This document shows, piece after piece, positions 33,133 through 45,100 of a stretch of 64,000 nt of DNA. The DNA comes from Macrostomum hystrix (taxonomy: Eukaryota > Platyhelminthes > Macrostomidae): contig CATNEN010000003.1 of NCBI GenBank assembly GCA_950097015.1, forward strand, positions 7,606,001 to 7,670,000, written 5' to 3'. How positions within the stretch are numbered: the first letter of the stretch is position 1; each line of letters begins with the position of its first letter. A model generated the notes under the pieces. The model worked only from the letters and a program-made list of their open reading frames with translations, was not told the DNA's origin and did not search any database. Position numbers and translations under genes: made by a program.

Positions 33133-36100
33133 CTGCGAGTGATTAACGGAAATTATTTCCAGCTACGATTCTGCATGGCTACGGTTCCAGCTACGATTCT
33201 AGCTTTGATTCTAGCTACGATTCTACGAGTTATTTAGAATTTATTATCGCTCGTAGCTACGATTCTAGCTATGATTCGAATTATGATTCCATCTACGATT
33301 CTAGCTACGATTCTAGCTTCCATTCTAGCTACGATTCTAGCTACGATTCTAGCCACGATTCTAGCCACGATTCTAGCTTCCATTCTAGCTACGATTCTAG
33401 CTACGATTCTAGCTACGATTCTAGCTACGATTCTAGCTTCCATTCTAGCTACGATTCTAGCTACGATTCTAGCTACGATTCTAGCAACGATTCTAGCTAC
33501 GATTCTAGCTATGATTCGAATTATGATTCCATCTACGATTCTAGCCACGATTCTAGCTACGATTCTACGAGTTATTTAGAATTTATTATCGCTCGTAGCT
33601 ACGATTCTAGCTATGATTCGAATTATGATTCCATCTACGATTCTAGCTACGATTCTAGCTTCCATTCTAGCTACGATTCTAGCTACGATTCTAGCCACGA
33701 TTCTAGCCACGATTCTAGCTTCCATTCTAGCTACGATTCTAGCTACGATTCTAGCTACGATTCTAGCCACGATTCTAGCTACGATTCTAGCTTCCATTCT
33801 AGCTACGATTCTAGCTACGATTCTAGCTTCCATTCTAGCTACGATTCTAGCTACGATTCTAGCTACGATTCTAGCAACGATTCTAGCTACGATTCTAGCT
33901 ATGATTCGAATTATGATTCCATCTACGATTCTAGCCACGATTCTAGCTACGATTCTAGCTTCCATTCTAGCTAAGATTCTAGCTACGATTCTAGCTATGA
34001 TTCCAGCTACGAATCCAGCTACGATTCTAGCAACGATTCTAGCTACGAATGCAGCTACGATTCCAGCTACGAATCCAGCTACGATTCCAGCTACGAATCC
34101 AGCTACGATTCCAGCTACGATTCCAGCTACTACGAATCCAGCTGCGATTACAGCAACCACCAAAACTCTGAAGTTCAAAAATTACATCAGAATGTCTAAC
34201 CTGCAGTGTTTTTCCTTTGTAGTTCTCCAGGAAGACCAGCTGCTGCTGATAGAGCGGATCCAAAGTGCGTCTAGTGACGGTGGTTTTCTGCTTCTCAACG
34301 CATGTCTTGGCCTCTAATAGGTAGACTTTGACGTAGGGCGCAGGCAGCTCTTTCGCACCCTTCTTAGCGAAAAGGCCGCGAGCTCTGATCACCTCAACTT
34401 CGAGTCGGCCTTTCCTGTTGAACAGACTGAGCTGGATTTCGCCTAGGCACGGCGTGCCGAGAACTTGTCGGCCAACAAGTTGACCCGGGCCGAGACCTTC
34501 AACAAACTCCGTCAGTTGGCCTTCGGGGGGCGGCGCACTTGTGCTAAGGCTGAAGGAAAGTTTTTTTAAAATAAACATAATCAAGGGAATTATCACAATG
34601 ATATTCTTACTGCGATTCTACCAAAGAATCGTGCTGCGATTCTAGCTAAAATTTAAGTTGCGACTACAGCCTCGCCACTTCTGCAATCTTCACTACAATT
34701 CTTGCTGCGTTTCTATGTGCGATTCCTGCTGCGTTTCTAGGTGCGATTCCTGCTGCGATTCTAGGTGTGATTCCTGTTGCGTTTCTATGTGCGATTTCTG
34801 CTGCGTTTCTAGGTGCGATTCCTGCTGCGTTTCTAGGTGCGATTCCTGCTGCATTTCTAGGTGCGATTCCTGCTGCGATTCTAGCCATTAGTCCTGCAGC
34901 GATTCTACCATAGATTTCCGCTGCGATTCGACCAACGATTTCTGCTTCGATTCCAGCTACGAATGCTACGATTCAAGCTGCGATGCCTGCTGCGATTCTA
35001 GCTACTGCTCCTGCTGCGGTTCGACCAACGATTTCTGCTTCGATTCCAGCTACGAATGCTACGATTCAAGCTGCGATGCCTGCTGCGATTCTAGCTACTG
35101 CTCCTGCTGCGGTTCTAACAACGATTCCTGCTGCGTTTCTACCAACGATTCTTGCTGCGTTTCTACCAACGATTCCTGCTGCGGTTCTAACAACGATTCC
35201 CGCTGCGATTCTTCCAAAGATTCCCGCTGCGATTCTACCAACGATGCTGCGATTCTTCCAAGGATTTACGCTGCGATTCTACCATCAAGTCCTGCTGCGA
35301 TTCTACTAACGATTCCTGCTTCGATTCCAGCTACGAATGCTACGATTCAAGCTGCGATGCCTGCTGCGATTCTAGCTACTGCTCCTGCTGCTGTTCTAAC
35401 AAAGATTCCTGCTGCGTTTCTACCAACAATTCCTGCTGCGGTTCTAACAACGATTCCTGCTGCGATTCTACCAAGGATTTCCGCTTCGATTCTTTCAAGG
35501 ATTTACGCTGCGATTCTACCAACGATTCCTGTTGCGATTCCGCTAACGATCCCGCTGTGAATCTACCAACGATTCCTGCTGCGATTCTACCAACGATTCC
35601 TGCTTCGATGCTAGCAGCAATTCTTGAGGTGATTCTAGCTACGATATCTGCTGTTATTCTAGCTGCGATTCCTGCTGCGGTTCTAGCATCGATGACTGCT
35701 TGGATTTTAGCTACGGTTCCTGCTGCGATTCTAGTTGCGATGCTAACTCTGATGCCTGCTGCGATTCTAGCTTCGATTCCTGATGCAATTCTATCTCAAA
35801 TTTTAGCTGCGACTCTAGCCTCGGCTTTAGCTGCAATTCTGACTACGATTCTAAAAACATTCCCGTTAATGTGGCAGCTTACAGATAGGGATCCATGCTT
35901 GGCAAGCTTCCATCACTTGAGTCTTGCGCCTGAAACTGTTGCGGCTGCTGCTGCTGCTGCTGACTACGGCTAGAGCTTCCCGAAATTGGTCGATTCGAGC
36001 TCATCGGATCGCGAGAGCAGCTGCCGGGCGCCTGCAGACTCGGCGGCAGCACCTCTTCAGATCGTTGAAATGTGCCGCGTTGCTTGCGTTCTGAAAGAAA

Positions 36101-39100
36101 AAATAAAAAAACACTTCAATTTGGGTGTACTTTTACTGGCTAGAAATTGCGGACGTCTCACCGAGGTTATTAGCTGATGAGCTTTTCCGATTTAGGCCGG
36201 GAATAAAATTGCTGAACTTTTGTCCCATGCTGGCCCGGCGGCTCTTCTCGGAGCGGGCTCCACCGGCGCCGCCGCTGCCACCATCGCTGGAGTTGCCTTC
36301 GCCTGACGAGATCTTACGATTGCGCGAGCCGGTTCCTCCACCGCCGCCGCCGCCGCCTCCGCTCGCACCGCCACCATCTGTGCCAGCAGCGCCGGCGGTT
36401 GAAGACTTCTTTCGATGCCGACGATCGCTTTGAGCCGACACTGTTGACATCTTCGACAGCTCGGAGGCGTCCGAGTTCTCCGACACGTCGCTGACGGCGC
36501 CCATCTCGACATCGTCCGGCTGCGGCATCATTAGCCGATTCGGCGTCGCCGGCGCTGACGGATGCTGAAAGGGCCGATGATAACAGCCGGCGGGTGGCGA
36601 GTCCTCTGCAGCCGCTGCCGCGGCAGCGGCCGCCACCGAGAGCCGGTCAAACGGCGGTCGGACAAGATGGCCGGTGGCGGCTCTCGCAGCCGCGCCAGCC
36701 GGAACCTGCGGCAGTTGACGTTTTCGCATCGCGGCCGCGGCGGCCGCCGCTGACGCAATGCCACCAGCCGCTCCGCCGACGAAGTCGCCAGCCGAGGCTG
36801 ACATCGCCGACGAGTTCGGGCTCATGCCGAGACCGTGGGTCCCCGTTGGCGGCTCTGGTAGGCCTCGGCCTGGGTGATGAGGGCGTCTGATTAGCGCCGT
36901 ATTGTCTTCCGAATGAACTATTCAAACTGGGGTAGAATCTCATCAGACTTGGGGTAGAATCTCATCAGACTTGGGGTAGAATCTCATCAGACTTGGGGTA
37001 GAATCTCATCAGACTTGGGGTAGAATCTCATCAGACTTGGGGTAGAATCTCATCAGACTTGGGGTAGAATCTCATCAGACTTGGGGTAGAATCGCATCAG
37101 ACTTGGGGTAGAATCTCATCAGACTTGGGGTAGAATCTCATCAGACTTGGGGTAGAATCGCATCAGACTTGGGGTAGAATCTCATCAGACTTGGGGTAGA
37201 ATCTCATCAGACTTGGGGTAGAATCTCATCAGACTTGGGGTAGAATCTCATCAGAATTTGATAGAATCCAGCAGTTTTTAATATTTTTTTTTTATATCTT
37301 AGAACCTTTTAATTACTAAATTATTGTTTGACTAGCGGGAACAACCTCATTTGATAAGACTTGGATAGGGGATTAGAATCCCAGCATTCAATTCAGGTGG
37401 ACATAAACTATAAAATGGGAAAACTCTTGTCGAGCCAGATTTCTATTCATTCTTTTGTTGTTTATTTTCTATTATTCCCGGAAAGCTATAAAAGTCGATA
37501 ATGAAAAACAGGAATGAATAAGAAAGTCAATTATTTTAATCAATGCAAGGTAAGGCATTGATTAAAATGCATTGCCAGCATAATTGTATTGGAATGTCTA
37601 TCAAGAATCTTAGCTTAATATTTAATCAGTTTCTAGTCAAAAGACGTGAAAGATTTAGAAAGACTATTAGTGAATGAAAGAAGAGAGAGAAATACATGTA
37701 CATAGAATCACCTTGTAGTAACACCGTGGCAGTTGTTTACCTGCCCTGCAGGGTTCAGGCTAATTAAACAGTATCACAAGCTAATTCATGCGTAGACTTT
37801 CCAAAATCAGTAGGCAAATCTAAACATGTCAACCTCCGTTGTGTATCAAAACGATATCCGGTAATAAAAAAGCTAATAAAAATGAAAACGTGAACTTCGT
37901 TTTAGAATTGGTCCAAAATACGAGTACGATTTTGGAACCACTCTAGAGCTCTGCAAGTGATTCTGTAACCACTCTAGAGCACTGCAAGTGATTCTGTAAC
38001 CACTCTAGAGCTCTGCAAGTGATTCTGTAACCACTCTAGAGCACTGCAAGTGATTCTGTAACCACTCTAGAGCTCTGCAAGTGATTCTGTAACCACTCTA
38101 GAGCACTGCAAGTGATTCTGTAACCACTCTAGAGCTCTGCAAGTGATTCTGTAACCACTCTAGAGCACTGCAAGTGATTCTGTAACCACTCTAGAGCTCT
38201 GCAAGTGATTCTGTAACCACTCTAGAGCTCTGCAAGCGATTCTGTAACCACTCTAGAGCTCTGCAAGTGATTCTGTAACCACTCTAGAGCTCTGCAAGTG
38301 ATTCTGTAACCACTCTAGAGCTCTGCAAGTGATTCTGTAACCACTCTAGAGCTCTGCAAGTGATTCTGTAACCACTCTAGAGCTCTGCAAGTGATTCTGT
38401 AACCACTCTAGAGCTCTGCAAGTGATTCTGTAACCACTCTAGAGCTCTGCAAGTGATTCTGTAACCACTCTAGAGCTCTGCAAGTGATTCTGTAACCACT
38501 CTAGAGCACTGCAAGTGATTCTGTAACCACTCTAGAGCTCTGCAAGCGATTCTGTAACCACTCTAGAGCTCTGCAAGTGATTCTGTAACCACTCTAGAGC
38601 TCTGCAAGTGATTCTGTAACCACTCTAGAGCTCTGCAAGTGATTCTGTAACCACTCTAGAGCTCTGCAAGTGATTCTGTAACCACTCTAGAGCTCTGCAA
38701 GTGATTCTGTAACCACTCTAGAGCTCTGCAAGTGATTCTGTAACCACTCTAGAGCTCTGCAAGCGATTCTGTAACCACTCTAGAGCACTGCAAGCGATTC
38801 TGTAACCACTCTAGAGCTCTGCAAGCGATTCTGTAACCACTCTAGAGCACTGCAAGTGATTCTGTAACCACTCTAGAGCTCTGCAAGTGATTCTGTAACC
38901 ACTCTAGAGCTCTGCAAGTGATTCTGTAACCACTCTAGAGCTCTGCAAGTGATTCTGTAACCACTCTAGAGCTCTGCAAGTGATTCTGTAACCACTCTAG
39001 AGCTCTGCAAGTGATTCTGTAACCACTCTAGAGCTCTGCAAGTGATTCTGTAACCACTCTAGAGCACTGCAAGTGATTCTGTAACCACTCTAGAGCTCTG

Positions 39101-42100
39101 CAAGCGATTCTGTAACCACTCTAGAGCTCTGCAAGTGATTCTGTAACCACTCTAGAGCTCTGCAAGTGATTCTGTAACCACTCTAGAGCTCTGCAAGTGA
39201 TTCTGTAACCACTCTAGAGCTCTGCAAGTGATTCTGTAACCACTCTAGAGCTCTGCAAGTGATTCTGTAACCACTCTAGAGCTCTGCAAGTGATTCTGTA
39301 ACCACTCTAGAGCTCTGCAAGTGATTCTGTAACCACTCTAGAGCTCTGCAAGCGATTCTGTAACCACTCTAGAGCTCTGCAAGTGATTCTGTAACCACTC
39401 TAGAGCTCTGCAAGTGATTCTGTAACCACTCTAGAGCTCTGCAAGCGATTCTGTAACCACTCTAGAGCTCTGCAAGTGATTCTGTAACCACTCTAGAGCT
39501 CTGCAAGCGATTCTGTAACCACTCTAGAGCTCTGCAAGCGATTCTGTAACCACTCTAGAGCTCTGCAAGTGATTCTGTAACCACTCTAGAGCACTGGAAG
39601 TGATTCTGTAACCACTCTAGAGCTCTGCAAGCGATTCTGTAACCACTCTAGAGCTCTGCAAGTGATTCTGTAACCACTCTAGAGCACTGCAAGTGATTCT
39701 GTAACCACTCTAGAGCTCTGCAAGCGATTCTGTAACCACTCTAGAGCACTGCAAGTGATTCTGTAACCACTCTAGAGCTCTGCAAGCGATTCTGTAACCA
39801 CTCTAGAGCTCTGCAAGTGATTCTGTAACCACTCTAGAGCACTGGAAGTGATTCTGTAACCACTCTAGAGCTCTGCAAGCGATTCTGTAACCACTCTAGA
39901 GCTCTGCAAGTGATTCTGTAACCACTCTAGAGCACTGCAAGTGATTCTGTAACCACTCTAGAGCTCTGCAAGCGATTCTGTAACCACTCTAGAGCACTGC
40001 AAGTGATTCTGTAACCACTCTAGAGCTCTGCAAGCGATTCTGTAACCACTCTAGAGCCCTGCAAGTGATTCTGTTACCACTCTAGAGCTCTGCAAGCGAT
40101 TCTGTAACCACTCTAGAGCTCTGCAAGTGATTCTGTAACCACTCTAGAGCACTGCAAGTGATTCTGTAACCACTCTAGAGCTCTGCAAGCGATTCTGTAA
40201 CCACTCTAGAGCACTGCAAGTGATTCTGTAACCACTCTAGAGCTCTGCAAGCGATTCTGTAACCACTCTAGAGCTCTGCAAGTGATTCTGTAACCACTCT
40301 AGAGCACTGGAAGTGATTCTGTAACCACTCTAGAGCTCTGCAAGCGATTCTGTAACCACTCTAGAGCTCTGCAAGTGATTCTGTAACCACTCTAGAGCAC
40401 TGCAAGTGATTCTGTAACCACTCTAGAGCTCTGCAAGCGATTCTGTAACCACTCTAGAGCACTGCAAGTGATTCTGTAACCACTCTAGAGCTCTGCAAGC
40501 GATTCTGTAACCACTCTAGAGCCCTGCAAGTGATTCTGTTACCACTCTAGAGCTCTGCAAGCGATTCTGTAACCACTCTAGAGCACTGCAAGTGATTATT
40601 TTATGACATTAATACAACTTTCCGGCGTCCTTCGAGACGTGCAACCGCTGTGCGTTGTAAACCCGTACAACAATCCGACGTCGAACGACTTTCCTGACGT
40701 CATCGACGTACAGCGACGCTGGACGTCAGAAAGTCGGCCGACGTCGAATTGTTGTACCGCAAATTCGAAATTTGAAGTTGCAAAACGACTTCAAAACTGC
40801 TAAGGAATGCATATTTTATCCCTCTAATAAACTTTCACCCTGCCATCTAGGCGTCGGTTGTCTGTCATCTCTTACGTATACTATTTTATTGCCAAGGACC
40901 GTTCCCAAGGTACACTCTCTCACGCGCACACATTAACTCACCTCGCAACGGAACAGATCTGTAGAAGTCTGCCTGTCTATCCGGGTAGGACATCTGAAAA
41001 ATGCGAAAAAATTCTGCTTGGACTATCGTATAGATCAGATCAAACAGGCTGATCACGATCTCGCTGACTTCAGTAGTCAATTTGGCAGTTCGTGTGCTTC
41101 AGTTGACTCGTTTTCAAAGAAATTCGTTGAGCTAGCAAAAAAATCTAGTCCCGAGACTGTTCTATAAGCTTTGACACAAAAATGGAATATGCCGAAGAGA
41201 ACACAAAAATGACCGCAGCAGACAGAGACAGTGAGAGGTAGGGAGACAGACAGAGGGGAGAAAGAGAGAGCGAGGGGGATAGACTATTTGATGGAGGGAG
41301 GTTGGGGGGTTAGTCGCTGCGGACACGAAAGTGAAGTGAATGCAGGGATGTGGTGGCCCGCGAGAACTATAGGCACCGAGTTAGAAGGCTAAAGCTGCTG
41401 CGGCTTTGGGTTTTGCAGATGGGGGCGGTTGGGGAAGGACGGTTTTGGGGTGGTTGTTGGCGGCCTACAACCTGGGTTGCCATACACTAATATAAGGAGA
41501 GCGAAGGATTGAGTATATAGCTAGGAAGGAAAAATGGTATTTCCATCCTCAACCGTGCTGCCCCTGCGGGAAGAAGGAAGGCTAGGAAACAGAAAGAGAA
41601 GGTAAGGGTGTGGTAGACTCATGACGAGGGTGGAGCGCTTGAAGTGCATCGGGATCTGCCTAGTCGAAGTGCTCAGAATCAGTTTGAGTTTAAGCCAGTC
41701 TCTCTACCCCCCGATCTCGGTCCAGTTCATATACCTCACTATCGTCCTATCCGACTGTCTGTCCGCCTGTCTCTCATATAGCCACTTCGTGCATCCAATC
41801 TACTATTTGGGGAGGGATGAAGAGGAGAAGCTGCAGGCTTGGGCGCGAATCTTGAGAACCCCTTTCTTTCCCTCTCTTGCTCTGAGCACTTTCCAGCATC
41901 CCTCTTCATCATAGACCCCCCACCGAACGGATCGAACGGACACAGGCGAAAGTGTGTGGTAGAGAAGGAATTTATAAGAGAGCGAAAGTAGCGAGAAAGA
42001 GAGAGATGAGGCAAGGGAGAAGAGAAAGGGGAGAAACGAGAGGCGATGTCTGGGGCGGTAAGCCGAGAGGAAAATGAGAAAGACGAGGCTATGGGTGATG

Positions 42101-45100
42101 TACGGGACTGGTCAAACTGAGCAGACTCTCTTATGCCCTTCCTCAACTGTGCGCTAGTCTCCACCCTCGCAGAATACGGGGAGGCATAGAGGAAGAGTTT
42201 TTTCTACCGCAGCAGCAGCAGCAGCTGCAAAGGCTGCAGCAAAACTGATTGACCAACCAAGCCGCTAGATAGCGCTATTGGTGTAAAGCATTTTTGTCTA
42301 GATTTGTGGATCAATCAATTTATGCCCGTATATAAATTTCCTTGCTGTTGTAAAAGTACATGTGTACAGTCTCGAATATATGGACTTATAAAAAACCGGA
42401 TAAAATAGTAGTATTTGCTTGATCAGAAAAGCATTTTTAATAGTTTTTTATAAGGGTACGTTAGATTTTAACAAAAAAATAAATTGATTTGAATGTCGAG
42501 TCTCACCAGGGTAGGGGTTGCAGGCCGTCGCTGGCTGACCAAGTCGTACCACATTGGTTCATCCTCCAGGTCGCATGCTGATAGCGGAATAACCACCTAT
42601 AGGAATCAATAGATGGTTTCTAAGTCACTATTTTAGATAGCAACTTAAGTGACTTTAGCACACGCTGGGTCAGTGGCAGAGTCGTCTGACTCGTTTGCCT
42701 CTCGCACCAAGGTCCTGAGCTCGATTCCGCGGCGAGGCCACATTCATTTGGTGACCCAGATACAGTACGCAGACATACGCTCACACAGTTGTGTACATCT
42801 GCCCTGACTTTCTCATCGTCGTTTGGGTTCGGGAGGTTGGCCCCTCAAGGGAGTAAATTTCACGACAAGCCCCCAAGCCTTCTCTCCGCGGCTGCGCGCA
42901 AATGAATGTGGCATCGCCGCGGAATCGAGCTCAGGGACCTTGGTGCGAGAGGCAAACACGTTAGACCACTCTGCCACTCACCCCTCCTTTAGGTTGGCAA
43001 ATTATTTTATACGCTACATATTATACGGTCGATACTTACCTCGCCAATGACGTCTGGAGCGATCATGAAGTCTTGATAATCCATCACTTCGATCTGCAGG
43101 CTAGTGGTTAACAAATCCGATTGCAACAGTGGAGCGAATGTGAACAGTTGACACCAGCTGGGTTCGCTGTTCTGGTGAACGGTCTTTGATCGACGCTTGT
43201 CACTGAGTAACGATTTCAATGTTGGTTCTTGAAGAAGACAGTCTTGAATCAGGCGGAGGGCAGAGAGGAAAAGAGAGGCGTGGGGGACCACCTCCCTGAA
43301 GATTCAGAGGAAAAGTGAGTGAACACACCTGAAGCCCTGAAGAATCAGAAGGGAGGAGGCGGGGCATAGAGGACCACACCTGAAGCCCTGAAAAAAACAG
43401 AAGGAAGGGGGTGGGGCATAGAGGACCATACCTGAAGCCCTGAAGAATCAGAAGGGAGGAGGCGGGGCATAGAGGACCACACCTGAAGCCCTGAAGAATC
43501 AGAAGGGAGCTGGAGGCGGGGCATAGAGGACCACACCTGAAGCCCTGAAGAATCAGAAGGGAGGAGGCGGGGCATAAGAGGACCACACCTGAAGCCCTGA
43601 AGAATCAGAAGGGAGGAGGCGGGGCATAGAGGACCACACCTGAAGCCCTGAAGAATCAGAAGGGAGGGGGCGGGGCATAGAGGACCATACCTGAAGCCCT
43701 GAAGAATCAGAAGGGAGGGGGCGGGGCATAGAGGACCACACCTGAAGCCCTGAAGAATCTGTGTACGTCACGAAGTAATGAAAAATGAGAAAATGAAAAA
43801 TGTCACGAAGAAAACTAATACATTAATTAACTAAGCGAGACGAATAAAACCAAAAGAGTTGGTCAATAACACAGTGCAGCCCAGGTATTGGATAAAATAG
43901 TTATAACTTTGGGAGGGCGGGTAAGGTGAGTGGATTCCCAATTAATTTCACGAATTCATCTGCTACGTGCCAACAGAACTGGGAAGGCTTTTTCTGTGGA
44001 GGGGCATTTTGGGGTGGATGTCACAACGGCCCACAGTGTCTCGCGTTGCCAACTCATATAGGAACAGGATAAAAGAACAAATTTACGACAGGCATTGAGA
44101 AATTTTGGTAGTCTAGCTAACTACACGATTGGCATAGTGCGTGTATGTAGACTGGGAGTTTTACTTAAAGGTAGTTTCCTCTAGTCTCTACATATTTCAT
44201 TGCTATAGTAGGTGGGGCATTAATAATTCTGAAGTAGCTATGAAGGCTGGGACAGTAGATTGGAGTTGAGCTAAAGCCCGTGTATATCTTTTAGAGTCCT
44301 TAGCAACTTCTCTGCTCAACTGGGAAGAGTTGAGGGTGGAGACAGAATCAGAGAACTCTCCCTGAAGAATCAGAGGACTCTCCCTGAAGAATCAGAGGAC
44401 TCTCCCTGAAGAATCAGAGGACTCTCCCTGAAGAATCAGAGGACTCTCCCTGAAGAATCAGAGGACTCTCCCTGAAGAATCAGAGGACTCTCCCTGAAGA
44501 ATCAGAGGACTCTCCCTGAAGAATCAGAGGACTCTCCCTGAAGAATCAGAGGACTCTCCCTGAAGAATCAGAGGACTCTCCCTGAAGAATCAGAGGACTC
44601 TCCCTGAAGAATCAGAGGACTCTCCCTGAAGAATCAGAGGACTCTCCCTGAAGAATCAGAGGACTCTCCCTGAAGAATCAGAGGACTCTCCCTGAAGAAT
44701 CAGAGAACTCTCCCTGAAGAATCAGAGGACTCTCCCTGAAGAATCAGAGGACTCTCCCTGAAGAATCAGAGGACTCTCCCTGAAGAATCAGAGGACTCTC
44801 CCTGAAGAATCAGAGGACTCTCCCTGAAGAATCAGAGGACTCTCCCTGAAGAATCAGAGGACTCTCCCTGAAGAACCAGAGGACTCTCCCTGAAGAACCA
44901 GAGGGGCGGTGAGGACCATCCCTGAAGAATCAGAGGGACAGAGAGGACCATCCCTGAAGAATCAGAGGGGCGGTGAGGACCATCCCTGAAGAATCAGAGG
45001 GGCGGTGAGGACCATCCCTGAAGAATCAGAGGGGCGGTGAGGACCATCCCTGAAGAATCAGAGGGACGGAGAGGACCATCCCTGAAGAATCAGAGGGGCG

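Noticed and set aside
33234-34317. Possible collagen-like or membrane repeat protein from RIVA/ATIL frames
   Set aside because: The 12-bp period keeps all frames open. One frame runs into true RIM exon 17 only by read-through past its donor.
36647-36943. Alternative frame of RIM exon 15 starting TPSSPRPRP
   Set aside because: The exon phase from exon 14 and the RQLPQVP and RRASMG matches fix a different frame.
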